Assembly: GCA_947359465.1 (NCBI GenBank)
Contig: OX375879.1
Coordinates: 117,646,557-117,710,556, forward strand
Source: Metellina segmentata
Lineage: Eukaryota; Arthropoda; Arachnida; Araneae; Tetragnathidae
DNA length: 64,000 bases
Reading direction: 5' to 3'
Under the pieces are notes generated by a model that was not told where the DNA came from, ran no database searches, and saw only the letters and a program-made list of their open reading frames with translations. Of the stretch, positions 45,314 to 56,393 are shown one piece after another. The number at the start of each line of letters is the position of its first letter. Position 1 is the stretch's first letter. Both the position numbers and the translations under genes were made by a program.

Positions 45314-46753
45314 CAGGGCTCGAAATACCCGGGTGCACAGTAGGGATGCGAAATCGATGTCGATGTTTTCAAAACATCGATGTTTTTTAAAAAACATCGA
45401 TGTATTGAAGTCGATGTTTTTGTAACATCGATGTTATACTTGTCGATGTTTTTACGTTGTCGATGTTTTATTTTTGAATGAAAAAAAATACCGTTTTAAA
45501 AATTTAAAAACTAACCAAGTAGCATAATTTTTAAATTCAGCAAATCGAACATACTTTTAGACCAAAGTGGCCAAGTGTGAAGGGTCTGAAAAGTAGGGAT
45601 GCGACATCGATGTCGATGCTTTCACAACATTGATGTTTTACAAAAAAACATTGATGGATGGATCCGATGTCCCATCACTAGTTGCTAAACCAGTTTTAAG
45701 AAATGGGGAAACAAGTTTAAATACACTGAATTTTAAAAACATCGATGGTTTGTTGACGATATGTATTATCAACATCGATGTTATAATTTTCAACATCGAT
45801 GTTTTGCTGTCGATGTCGCATCAATAGTTGGAAAACCAGTTTTAAGAAATGGGGAAACAAGTTTAAATACACTGAATTTTAAAAACATCGATGGTTTGTT
45901 GACGATATGTATTATCAACATCGATGTTATAATTTTCAACATCGATGTTTTGCTGTCGATGTCGCATTAATAGTTGGAAAACCAGTTTTAAGAAATGGGG
46001 AAACAAGTTTAAATACACTGAATTTTAAAAACATCGATGTTTTGCTGTCGATGTAGCATCACAAGTTGCTAAACCAGTTTTAAGAAATGAGTGGAAAGAG
46101 TTTAAATACACTGAATTTAAAAACCTCGATGTTTTTGGGTCGATGTATTATCAACATCGATGTTTTAATTTTGAACATCGATGTTTTGCTATCGATGTCG
46201 CATCCCTAATGCACAGGTGCACTGTAGACCTGAAAATAAAATTGTGCACCTAATTTTTTGCGTGTACCTATCGTTAAAAAAAGCGGGGAAACATATTTTA
46301 TGTTATTTTGATGCCTGAACAAAATATTAGTATCGACCTCTCTCGCTTTAAAGGAACGTAATTAAAATTCCTAAATACACAGTATGCGAAAACTTTAATC
46401 CAGAAAATGCTATGTTGCAATGAAGGAAAAATACAAAAAGAAGGAAGGACACTAAACCTTATGGGTAAAGATCTGCCAAAAACTTAGACGTTTCTGATTG
46501 CCCACCATCGTCAGATGATGACTGAATACTTGTAAGTAATAATTTCGCAGGTAAAAAAAATGTTTAAATATTTTTATTTACTATCTACTTGTAACATATC
46601 CAAATATACCCAACTAATAAAGTAGTTTACATTACATGAATGCTCATGTATTAAATTTTTTTAAATGTGCACCTAAAATATAATCTGTGCACCTAACTTA
46701 AAAACTCCGGTGCACAAGGTGCATCTGTATTAAAAAATCTATTTCGAGGCCTG
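45314..46753. mobile_element. non-autonomous hAT element with perfect 8-bp TSD, itself interrupted
   Basis: Ends CAGGGCTCGAAATA and, on the other strand, CAGGCCTCGAAATA. Flanked by TCATAGGG at 45306-45313 and 46754-46761 (perfect). Subterminal GTGCACCTA-type repeats occur on both sides. Without the inserted CATCGATG MITE it is about 570 bp and has no transposase. Confidence 0.87.
45341..46208. mobile_element. hAT-type foldback MITE of CATCGATGTTTT motifs, copy 2
   Basis: Starts TAGGGATGCGAAATCGATGT, ends CGATGTCGCATCCCTA. Flanked by GTGCACAG (45333-45340) / ATGCACAG (46209-46216), one mismatch. Longer than copy 1 because a 146-bp segment is repeated in tandem inside (CCAGTTTTAAGAAATGGGG at about 45690, 45836, 45982 and, after 92 bp, 46074). 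Confidence 0.85.
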
Positions 46754-46789
46754 TCATAGGGTATGTGTGAATGTGAATTTTTATCCGTT

Positions 46790-46885
46790 TACAAACATCC
46801 TTGCACTGGCCCGGATTCGAACCAGGAACCTTCCTATCTAGAGTATAACACCTTAACCACCAGACCGGTGGATCCACCCTCACTC
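46790..46885 (-). repeat. SINE type 1 head, minus strand
   Basis: GCCCGGATTCGAACCAGGAA, CTATCTAGAGTATAACACCT and TAACCACCAGACCGG are the reverse of the type 1 tRNA-like head; no body follows. Confidence 0.75.
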
Positions 46886-47007
46886 GGTTGAAATAACAAC
46901 AAAACGCTACGAACACATGCTCCGTCTATTTCATTAGTCTAATGTCCACTACAGACCATCGTTTCTTTTACTTCATCAAAAAGACAAAACATATCGCTTT
47001 CTAAAGG

Positions 47008-47143
47008 TCATAATAATTGGTAATTTTTAGTTAACGTCGTACTAGAACAACACAACGGGCTATTGACGACGGTCCGGGATCGATCCCTTAAGGAAAAGAT
47101 CCGAGGACAACACCTCGTAATTTTGAACCACTCTCAGATGACG
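47008..47143 (-). repeat. 5'-truncated SINE, minus strand, with 13-bp TSD
   Basis: Only the 3' third is present. The direct repeat CGCTTTCTAAAGG flanks it at 46995-47007 and 47144-47156. Confidence 0.9.
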
Positions 47144-47156
47144 CGCTTTCTAAAGG

Positions 47157-48105
47157 GCTCGCCACGAGAAGCCACCTATTCCACAGCCATTAAAACAATC
47201 CCACAAAAGACAAGTGCCTTTGAACCTTTGCGAAACCAGCAACTTAAATAAAACGCTTTTGTCCCCCCCCCATACGGTTCTGGAAACAACCCCCTCCCAC
47301 AGAAGAAGGGGGGGGGTGCCATGTTGATTGTGGATCAATATTTGTCCCGCGAAAACCATCTGCCGTTGCTTAAGAATTCATAAAACCGAGGGGGGATGGA
47401 ACACACAAGTTCCGAAAAAGAATCTCGACACACAATGTAAATTAAAGTTTTCTTCGGGCAGAAAAGTTCTCGCAGCGGCACAAAGAATACCACATGCCGT
47501 TCGAGGAACTGTGTGGTGCGCACACAAAGCTAACGAGATCGATGGCAGAGACATTTGGATTTTCCAGCTGCTTGGTGTTTGGATTCTCCGGTCCGGTGCG
47601 CTCAATTCAAACAAAGGCGATTTCCGAGGAGTTTGGAATTCATTTCACTATGAATTCTATTGGCTTCGGTTCTTTAATTCAGTGTAACGAATATACTGGT
47701 TCAATATGTACTTACATTGTCCATTGATTGATATAAGTTCCCTCCGCTGTGCGAAGAATGGTTGTTTTGCTAGACCAGTTTCGATTTTATTGCATGTCTG
47801 TAGATAGAGTCTCGGTTAAAGTTTCGATAGTTTATGTTTGGATAAGGGTTCTGACCTATTCCGATCTGATGTCAAACAAATGTTTCTAAAAGATATTCTA
47901 GATATTGAATTCTATTAAACACAAACAAGGGAGAGTATTAATGTTCAAAGTGTTTATTGATGTTATCAGAAGAGTTTAGATGTTGAAATTCATTGAAATA
48001 ATTGTTTTTTGTAGTCTTCAATTTTTTAAGTTATTGCAACATATTTATTATTTTAATATGCACTTACATTGTTCACCAGATGGATATAAGTTCTTCGTAG
48101 GGCAA
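47157..48105. other. non-repetitive island with several long open frames
   Basis: Between 47328 and 47727 three frames on the two strands are open for 60-119 codons at once, with less AT bias than the surroundings. No family motif is seen; C- and G-runs near 47265-47315. It may be an unrecognised exon, a conserved element or old unique DNA. Confidence 0.4.
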
Positions 48106-48109
48106 ACAT

Positions 48110-48245
48110 GAACATGATAACCCGGTTCGAAAGTAACGGATTAGCAACAGGAAGGTTACGAATTCAAATCCAATCACAGACCGTCGTGTACAAAGGGGCT
48201 GGTGCACGTTAAATCTATCATGGACGTACCTATCATCTAAGGATA
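48110..48245 (+). repeat. SINE type 2 head and 5' body
   Basis: GGTTCGAAAGTAACGGATTA, CGAATTCAAATCCAATCAC and GGGGCTGGTGCACGTTAAAT; stops in the 5' body. Confidence 0.7.
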
Positions 48246-49610
48246 ACGAGAAACAGTTTAAACTCTAGGCCGCGTTCATAGTGACGCAATGCTCTATAAC
48301 AGATCTGAGTGTTACTTCAGTTCCGTCCTGGTCCCATGGGTTGGTTTTGTGATGCTGTGGCGTTTTTGCACCACAGTAATAAACTGGAGTCGGACGCAGC
48401 TGCATACCTTCACAAGTTTTTTATTACAATTTGAAAAGTCTCGATTAACAATAGGAAGAATATATATATACACAATATGTACAGGGAACATTCAATGAAC
48501 GAATGTTCATAAAGAAACAACAAGTTATTCTCAAATATTATTTTTTTCATCGGTGTTTATCTTCACCGTATAGCTGTCTAACGAGAGCTCTTATTCCGCC
48601 ACAATGCACAACGGCTTCCCCGTCACGTTTCTCTATTCTAAAGATGATATCATCCAAAAACTTAAAAATCTCGTGTCATTTATTTGCGTATCTTGTGGTC
48701 TTTATTTGAGAACACGATCTAGTAGATTGGTCAGCATTTTATGCTTCTCCTCGTGATGATTGTCATTCACCAGTCTTCATCGGAATGTTACTTCCAGGTG
48801 GCAAGGCGCTAGGAGAAACTTCGGAACAAATGTAGGTCCGCATGCTATAGTTTTTTTTCCAGTGTCACAGTGCAGAGGTCATACCAACCAAGCAGCACCA
48901 AACACAAGACAAATAACTTCAAGTGAAAAATATCACGAAAGTGAAGAAAAGAGGGAGTGGGGAATAGAACAATGGAATGAAATAAATAATCGCTCGGTAT
49001 CCAGAGAGCAAGGACACCTGTGTTTACTGAAAAACCAAGTAAATCCATGGGAAAATAAAACATTTCTAGCAAAACATTTTGCTTTGTCCCATTGGAAAGA
49101 TAAATCTTATCAAACAAATGACACACCTAACTCAAAATCCCCATATTTTGTACTTGTGTCATTGTTGTTCAGAACGCCAATGTGATATCTCAGACTAACG
49201 AAAAAAATTATCGACTCACTTTTTCAAGATGGAATTGGCCAATCACCAAGTCTGAGTGCGTGATTCTCGATAATTGACCTCCCCCTTCCCCATGAAGAGG
49301 GACACAGTCGTACCCCACTGGTCACGTGGCCTGTTTGGCACCCAGACCTATCATTAACTAGTCTATTAATTAAGAACATGTCGTAATCGATCTCAGTTAC
49401 GAAGTATAGGCTTAACTCCAAGCGATTTTTTTTAATTGAGTTGTTCGTACAATTTCGAATGGATTCTTTTCACTTCCGACTATTTGCTGCAGAAGCTCCT
49501 TAGCATAGTCTCCAATGGTGTTGAGCCACCACAAACGGCAAGCTGTGTTTGTAGATGATCGCTAATCTACGTACACGCGCTCCGTATTATAGAGGAAGTA
49601 CATAAGTGGA
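48246..49610. other. unannotated stretch, class unknown
   Basis: Holds the 141-codon frame 48760-49185 on the plus strand and a 93-codon frame on the other strand at the same place. I recognise no domain, signal peptide or membrane segment in either. Part of 48280-48440 (ending GGAGTCGGACGCAGCTGCA) looks element-like but unplaced. Confidence 0.35.
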
Positions 49611-49619
49611 GTGAGGAAT

Positions 49620-50000
49620 GGTAACCTTTTTTATGTTGTCCAGGATTGTGTGACCAAAACTAACAGTAACGTAATCATTAGACTGTTTTCGTCTGATGGG
49701 TGGAACCCAACATTCGTCATCTGATTTGTCCATTGAGCGGGAGAAGACGCCCATTCATTGATCGATGATCTGATAGCAGTAGACTTTGACGATTTCACCA
49801 CTTTCGTCGCCACTTGATAGAAATGCGGATTCACACACTTTTCTTATCATAAGAGGACTTCGCCAAACGAGGCGATAAGATACCAAATCGGACAACCAAT
49901 TTTTTTTCACAGGGCAGTCACGTGACTACTACCCGGAGATGTTTTTCATACTTTTTCAAGTTTCTCTCAATAGAAATGCTCAGTTTACTTATATTTCATA
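49620..50000 (-). repeat. dispersed repeat D, copy 2, minus strand
   Basis: AGCAGTAGACTTTGACGATT, CGCCAAACGAGGCGATAAGA and CAGTCACGTGACTACTACCC are the reverse of the D consensus. Confidence 0.7.
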
Positions 50001-50151
50001 TCTATGGGAATTGTCTAAATTAGAAATCAGGTAGCATCGTAAGCAAATCTTAGCGTCTTTAATATGGATTCTGGTTCGATACGAAAGCCCCTGGCAGGGT
50101 AAGATATCCACGAAAACTGCGATAAATACTTACAGACAATTGAAACTACAG

Positions 50152-50485
50152 GTAATGGTAATGGTAATTTTAGTTAACGTCGTACTAGAGCAACACAACG
50201 GGCTATTGACGACGGTCCGGGATCAGTCCCTTAAGGGAAAGATCCGAGGACGACACCTCGTAATTTTGAACCACGGTCAGATGACGAAGCAACACCTGAG
50301 CTGGCACCCCACTCTCCAAACTTCCACGCCAACCCAACGTGAGGTCTTTCGGCCACGACAGATTTAAGGTGCACCAGCCGCCTCTACACCATACGTTTAC
50401 AAACATCCATGCCCGGACCCGGATTCGAACCAGGAACCTTCCGATCTAGAGGCTAACACCTTAACCACTATACCGGTTGGTCGGC
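50152..50485 (-). repeat. full-length SINE type 1, minus strand, with TSD
   Basis: Complete copy with four tail units (GGTAATGGTAATGGTAATTT), flanked by TGAAACTACAG at 50141-50151 and 50486-50496. Nearly identical to 41971-42300. Confidence 0.93.
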
Positions 50486-50674
50486 TGAAACTACAGGAAT
50501 ATCATGGCGTATTAGCTCCGCTCTAAGGTTTAGAGTCGAATCAGATTACAAATGCGCAGATGCGCGGAAATTTCAGCTTGCTTTTACCCCACGTTTTATA
50601 TAGGGAACTATTAACCATAATTCTTGCCACGAAAAGGTATAAGTATGATACTGCTGGTCACATAAACGTGAAAT

Positions 50675-51415
50675 ACAAGTAGACTGATCATTGCTATTGC
50701 GAGGAGTTGCCAAAAATGTGACCAACATGTCAACTAGTAGTGACGTGACAGTTGTGAAAAAATGACTGGGTTAGCCGATTTGTTCTCCTATCGCCTCGTT
50801 TGGCGATGTAACACCTAATGACAGGGCAGATGTTCGCATTTCTGTAGTGGGTGACATGCGAAATTCAAGTCTATTATTATCAGATAATCAGTTATACACA
50901 CCACAGATATTTGATTGGTATTTTTGAATTATGTCGCATTAGAGCAACACAACGGACTATTGGCGACGGTCCAGGATCAATATCACAGGGAAAGATTCGA
51001 GGAAAACGTGGCGTAATTTTGAACCATGGTCAGATGACAAGGTAACCTCACTCTCCAAACTTCCATACCCGCCAATATGAGGATATTTGGGACAATATTA
51101 TAGACTAGCTCCTCATAGGTATGAATAATTAAATTGACTTAGTTGGTGGATTTGGTATTTTAACTCCTTGTTCGTCCATATAACATCGTATGACAGGGTA
51201 GGTGTGTGAGTACATTTTATAGTGACGACATAAGTGGTAACCGAAGTCTACTGTCAAATGATCAATCAATGGATGGATTCACCCGTCTCGTGGATAAATC
51301 AGATTATGATTGTTAAAGTGCATCCAGTGGACGAAGTGGTCTAAGAGTCGCGTTATTACTAGTTTTGGTCACATGATACTGAGACCATAAAACATTACTA
51401 TTTTCAACTCAACTT
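50675..51415 (+). repeat. dispersed repeat D, copies 3 and 4, around a SINE fragment
   Basis: D copy 3 (50675-50845: GTGACCAACATGTCAACTAG, TATCGCCTCGTTTGGCGATG), a reverse-strand SINE 3' half at about 50925-51105 (GAACCATGGTCAGATGACAA), then a further D segment 51125-51410 (GTCAAATGATCAATCAATGG, ACTAGTTTTGGTCACATGAT). Confidence 0.6.
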
Positions 51416-51419
51416 GTAT

Positions 51420-51560
51420 ACTTCCTCTATGGTTCTGACTTCGTCATCTGATCGAGGTTCACAATTTGCGAGGCATTTTCCTCGCTTCTTTTCCTTCGGG
51501 ACAGATCCTGGTCTGCTGCCAATAGTCCGTTGTGTTTCTCGAGTACGACGTAAATGTAAC
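51420..51560 (+). repeat. SINE body/tail fragment
   Basis: GACTTCGTCATCTGATCGAG, TTTTCCTTCGGGACAGATCC and CAATAGTCCGTTGTGTTTC. Confidence 0.7.
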
Positions 51561-51674
51561 TACGGACCTAACAGGGCCACTCACCAATATCCATGCGTTT
51601 AACAAACCAGGATTTCAACAAGGTACTGGGAACATGATACTGGGTACCTAAAAAGTGTTCACTTTAATTTCATA

Positions 51675-52207
51675 CTAGCCACTGCTTGGCCAGCACGGCG
51701 TTACCCGCGACAGTTCTTTTCGTGGGGTCAGATGTGACCACTGCCTACTGAATCTCGCCAACCCCCGGTGATTGTTACGTATTCCCATTTGGTTTGCTTC
51801 GCAAACGAACTCTATGGGAAACGCCGTGATGGCCTCGAAGTGGCTATTAACAACAACGTAAATCGAAACACGCTAGAATCGGAAAACTTAGCATGGTTTC
51901 AAAGGCATTCTGATTAAAAACGTTTGGGACGTCAGCGGATGAAAATTGTAAAATCCGCTCGCTTCTTCATTCGAGGTAGGGTTGACGACACAATCCGGAA
52001 AGAAGAAAAAAAGGTGAAAAAAATTTATAAATTAATTTTTAAATGTTCTAGATTAAATTTTAAAATTCGAGCTGGACACAAAACTCGCAAAAAATTAGGA
52101 CTATCTTTTTGCCAAATTTTATTATTGTAAGTGCCATAAATTCGCCAGGACACTGATTACAGAGACACAGACAGACAGAAAAACACTTCCTTTTACAATA
52201 GTAGAGA
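51675..52207 (-). mobile_element. Helitron-like element, family 2, copy 3
   Basis: CTAG at 51675-51678 preceded by A, then CCACTGCTTGGCCAGCACGG. The 5' end reads leftwards as TCTACTATTGTAAAAGGAAG. The best-preserved CTAG end of the family. The run AGACACAGACAGACAGA near the 5' end is shared with copy 2. Confidence 0.65.
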
Positions 52208-53757
52208 AGATTTGCTCTATGATTTGTCAAGAGGATTAAAACAGAACTGCTTAGAAGTCATGTAGAGAAGACTGTAGGTTTATGTGTGCCAACCTGTCAG
52301 AGAGTTAAACAGCTGCGAATCCAAACGTTCCAATCCATAAAAAAGTTGATAAAAGCAGGTGCCAATAAAGAGAAAGTGGTAGAAAAGCTCGATATCGGTG
52401 GCAGCATCAGATAATTATTCCGATACAGTTAAATCGAATGGTGGGTCTTTTTTCAAGCTGTAATCGCAGGCGAAATAGGACCTTCTTAATGCTTAATTAA
52501 TAGGAAAGTAATTAAGAAAATTGCCACAGGTAACCCCTTTAACAGGTTCCAGACGAGGTAATTAGTGTGAAGCACGAAAAAGACACTTATATGACAATAA
52601 TTACATTCAAGAATTTATATTTCTATCGAATTGGGGTGGTAATATTGGAGATAATTACTCCTTCAAATATACGGGAATTGCAAATATGAAAGGAATATAA
52701 ACGTTCTTTTAATTCGAGTTTACATTCGCTTTACCCTTGAGCTAACATAAACAAGGGCAATTTAATTTTTTTGTAAATTGTTACTCTGCTTAAAAAAACT
52801 GATTAAATATAGGAATTATTTCGAATCCTAGTTACATTTGATTTGTTATATTGTTTAATTACTTTAAGGAGTTGGCGCGCTTTCAATTAAAATGGTATTT
52901 AAATATTTTGAGCATTAATTATGTGTTACATTTTCTCCCGTTATCATTAAAATCAGAAAACACGGAGTTAATAGTTTTTTGTGTTAAGCGCTTTTTTTAT
53001 AGAGGGAAGTCTGCTTTGTAATTCTTGGAAGAGACTTCGAAAAGGCATTTTTAATGAGTAGTGAACAGAATGTTCTAATGATGGTTTGTGATGATTAAAT
53101 GCCCCTTCGTTGGTTGATAAAAGTTCTTTTTCATGTTATTATTTCGCAAATTATTTTTAGCCAGGATTGAAATAAAATATTTACTTTTGTGTTCCTTATT
53201 CCCCACCCCCTTTAAATGAATGGCAAAAAACATTCACATTTGCTTTCACATAAAACCGAATCTGGCATTTTTAAGTATTTTTAAAACCTTTGCCATAGAA
53301 AAGAATACAAAAAATTGTTACATAGAAATATGACATTGTTCTTTCTTTAAGGTGAATCGTTTGATTTTTCAGCAACGCTTTTTGTGTCTTATATACCTTT
53401 TTATTCCTTGTTATTTTTTATTCTTTGGCAATCATTATAATGATACTCGAGAGTTCCTTTTGTTTTGTGAAAAACCTTGATTCAACTTCAATTTTTAAAA
53501 CTAAAAGCTTTGTGTCTTTTTATATCCTTTGCCATTATTGAAAGCTTTGGATAACAAAAAGTTTCAGGTTTCTGGGATCGAGTTTTTTGAAAGATGTTTT
53601 TTTTTTTTTTTTTTTTTTTTGAGCTTTCGATACGATTTACGAAATTTGGATATTTAAAGAACTACTTGTTTTATAAATATGTAAAGGGATTTTCGGAGTT
53701 AGCAAACAAGCAAAACAGACAGTTTGCGAAGACGCTTCTGCTGTCCAGATGTGGATG
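52208..53757. other. unannotated AT-rich stretch
   Basis: Nothing recognised except a 24-base poly-T at 53597-53620. Confidence 0.5.
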
Positions 53758-53759
53758 TC

Positions 53760-53990
53760 ATTGTAGCTCAGTGTTTATACCCACTGCTCTAGCGACCTTC
53801 CCGTTGGAGATAGCACAGGCTCTATAACTATCAGGTGCATTTCTCCCTTTGGGTGTATTTCTCTCTTCTGTTGTTCGTACACTTTCATTGCGTGAATGTC
53901 TATTGCTTGATACTTTATGTCTTGCGTCTGGCGCAACATGGCCAAATATGGCCCTTGCGCCATAAAAAAAAAACTCCCAAGCAATCAAAT
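53760..53990 (-). repeat. dispersed repeat E, copy 2, minus strand
   Basis: Reverse strand reads ATTTGGCCATGTTGCGCCAG, GCAATGAAAGTGTACGAACA and CTAGAGCAGTGGGTATAAAC, matching 43180-43362. Confidence 0.6.
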
Positions 53991-54350
53991 ATGATCCCGC
54001 ACAGTCAGTCGCCAATAGCCCATAGCGTGCAACAGTGCGACGTTAATTAACTACCTACATACCTAATGCTTTAATCTAATTGACGTTGATCTCCAATTCA
54101 GTATCATATAGCATAGAAGCTATAGAAGACTAGTGTACTCGGGGTCTGGGGCATATTAAATCTGTCTTGACCTTAAATATCCTCACATTTTGTGGTGTGG
54201 AAGCTTGGAGAGGTGGGTGCCAGCTCAGGTGTTGACCTCGTCATCTGAGAGTGGTTTAAAATTTCCCGGTATTGATCTCGGATTGTCACCAATAGACCGT
54301 TGTGTTCCTCTAGCGCGACGTTAATTAATTACTTATTTACCTATCCATCT
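53985..54350 (+). repeat. two SINE pieces in tandem
   Basis: A tail (AGTCGCCAATAGCCCATAGC, TGCGACGTTAATTAACTACC) followed at about 54115-54350 by a body and tail (GGGGCATATTAAATCTGTCT, TGCCAGCTCAGGTGTTGACC, GCGCGACGTTAATTAATTAC). Confidence 0.65.
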
Positions 54351-54959
54351 TTAGTTGCAAAAAGTGAAGCATCGACTTGCGTCGTACACTAGAACATGTA
54401 TAGGCAATTTAGCAAACCATTCTTTCTCAAAGAAATTGCATTGAGATTTGTTTTTAAATTATCTGCATTCTCATATCACTTAAACAAAATTTTTAGGTTA
54501 GTCATTAGTGTCATAAATAAGGCAAAGTCAGTCGTCGTTTTTGTTCGACCCTCCCTGTGACTGTCTTGACGAGTTATCCCGACCTTTGCAAAACTAACTA
54601 GATGTTGATGAACGAGGTGCCATCAGAAAAATTGACCTGATTGTGATCTCGTCATCAAAAAAATATATGGTCATGTCTTTATCACTCGGAATTTCATCGA
54701 CATTAGGGATGCCGATATATCTCGTCACATCATTTAAAGGATTAACCGCTGTGTTGCTTCAATCTCCAATCACCATCTTTTAATTCCGACTGTGTCATCG
54801 TTGTTCCGTATGAACAGCGACACGAGAGCTTTAAGACGGAATTACGAACATTCGGGATGCGATCGCGGTTGTCGAGATAGACTGAGTCAAACGTGGTGAC
54901 ACACACAATAATCTTTCATCTTTCATAGAAGGGTGACCACTACCTTCTAGGAGGTAGTG
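54351..54959. other. unannotated stretch
   Basis: Nothing recognised. Confidence 0.45.
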
Positions 54960-55400
54960 ATCAGACCCGTAGGCGTTACGTTTTTGTTGCATTGTTATCG
55001 AGAGGAGTTTAAAAAAGCGTGACCAACTTGTCGACTAGTAGTCACGTGACTGTTCGGTGAGACACTGACCTGGTGGCCGATTTGCACTTTATCACCTCGT
55101 TTGGAGATACGAGGTAGATGTGTACTTATGGCAAGGTAGAGGTTGGTGTGGAAATGCGCATTTCTATTGAGTGACGACAAAATTAATGGAATCGCCAAAG
55201 TCTACGTGGATCTCGCGCGGATCAATCAGATAATAAACCATTGGATGAGTGTCTTCTCTCGTTCCGTGGACCAATAAGATGAGGGATGTAAGGTTCCACC
55301 CAGCAGACGGTAAAAGCAGTCAAAAGTTCATTTTACTACTAGCTTTGGTCTCGTGATCCTGTGCACGTAAAAAGGTTACCATTTGCTCACTCTTCTTTTA
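54960..55400 (+). repeat. dispersed repeat D, copy 5 (left arm of an inverted pair)
   Basis: GTGACCAACTTGTCGACTAG, TAGTCACGTGACTGTTCGG, TATCACCTCGTTTGGAGATA, ATCGCCAAAGTCTACGTGGA, ACTAGCTTTGGTCTCGTGAT. The most complete plus-strand copy. Confidence 0.7.
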
Positions 55401-55409
55401 TATTTCTTC

Positions 55410-55500
55410 TACGGTCGGGATGATCACGAACCATCGCCAATAGACCGTTGTGTCACCACACTGTGACGTTAATTTAGTTACTTATCTACCTACTCAACCA
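55410..55500 (+). repeat. SINE tail fragment
   Basis: CGAACCATCGCCAATAGACC, ACTGTGACGTTAATTTAGTT and CTACCTACTC, lying in the loop between inverted D copies. Confidence 0.65.
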
Positions 55501-55529
55501 AGCCGATGGGGAGCATAGGAGAAATACAA

Positions 55530-56010
55530 GACAGGGGTATCCCTTTTATTTGCTCAAAATTATGTGACCAAATCTACTAATAACGTTGGTAGTAGTAACT
55601 ATTAATAACTTAGACAACTTCATTGTGATAGGTGAAACTTACCTTTAAAGATATGATTGATCCACAGAACGGGAGCCAGTTGCCCAACCATTGATTCATT
55701 TTCTAATTGGTCCACGGGATGGGAGCAGTTGTCCAACTATTGATTAATCATCTGATTGTGGTCCATTGATTGATCATCTGACAGTAGTAGACTTTGGCGA
55801 TTTCACCTCTTTTGATACCACTCTATAGAAATGTGCATTCTCACATAACTTTTCATACTTTAGTCGTCAAACAAGGCGTTAAGACTCCTAATATGCCAAC
55901 CAAGTCAATTTTTCACACAAGTAGTGACTAGTAGTGGACATACTGGTCACATTTCTTGAAGCTCTTCTTAATAGCTATGCTGAGTCCACTTACATTTTAC
56001 GTCTATGATT
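55530..56010 (-). repeat. dispersed repeat D, copy 6 (right arm of an inverted pair)
   Basis: CAGTAGTAGACTTTGGCGAT, CTCTATAGAAATGTGCATTC, AACAAGGCGTTAAGACTCCT and GTAGTGACTAGTAGTGGACA are the reverse of copy 5. A GGTCCAC-centred segment is duplicated within it (about 55670-55770). Confidence 0.7.
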
Positions 56011-56024
56011 GGGGATTCAATTAC

Positions 56025-56325
56025 AAATGGGGCCGAGGTAGCCCCGTTGGAGGAGCATCGGACTAACAACCGGTGGGTTGCGAGTTTGAATCTAACCAAA
56101 GACCGCCGTGTATAAGTAGGATGGTGCACGTTAAATCCGTCGCGGCCTCGAATGTCCTGGCATTGGCGTGGTTTGGAAGTTTGGAGTGTAAACTAAGGCG
56201 TTGCTTCGTCATCTGACCGTGGTTTAAAATTACGTGGTGTTTTCGGATCTTTCCCTTCGGAATTGATCCCATACTGTCATTTATAGCGTGTTGTGTTGCT
56301 CCAGTGCGAACCTTTCAATTACTAA
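56025..56325 (+). repeat. full-length SINE type 2
   Basis: Head GGGGCCGAGGTAGCCCCGTT and GCGAGTTTGAATCTAACCAA, body GGATGGTGCACGTTAAATCC and CATCTGACCGTGGTTTAAAA, tail GTGTTGCTCCAGTGCGAACC. The best complete representative of type 2 in the window. Confidence 0.8.
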
Positions 56326-56393
56326 TCAGCTCTTGTCATGATGTTTTGCGTAGTACACGAATTTCACTCCTGCTGTTCACGAATATACTAACA

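Noticed and set aside
48246..48760. Possible LTR or retroelement fragment
   Set aside because: Only a vague resemblance at AATAAACTGGAGTCGGACGC; no second LTR, primer-binding site or coding motif found.
48760..49185. 141-codon plus-strand frame as a host gene
   Set aside because: No domain, signal peptide or membrane segment; the opposite strand is open too; no support beyond length.
50140..50406. Open frames over SINE copies (also 1400-1714, 4282-4464, 8556-8834, 42018-42221)
   Set aside because: They are translations of the shared SINE body on either strand and recur with each copy.
1272..50485. tRNA genes at the many B-box matches (GGTTCGAATCC)
   Set aside because: Each is followed by the same SINE body and tail; the cloverleaf acceptor arms are not closed and several copies have target duplications. 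They are SINE heads.
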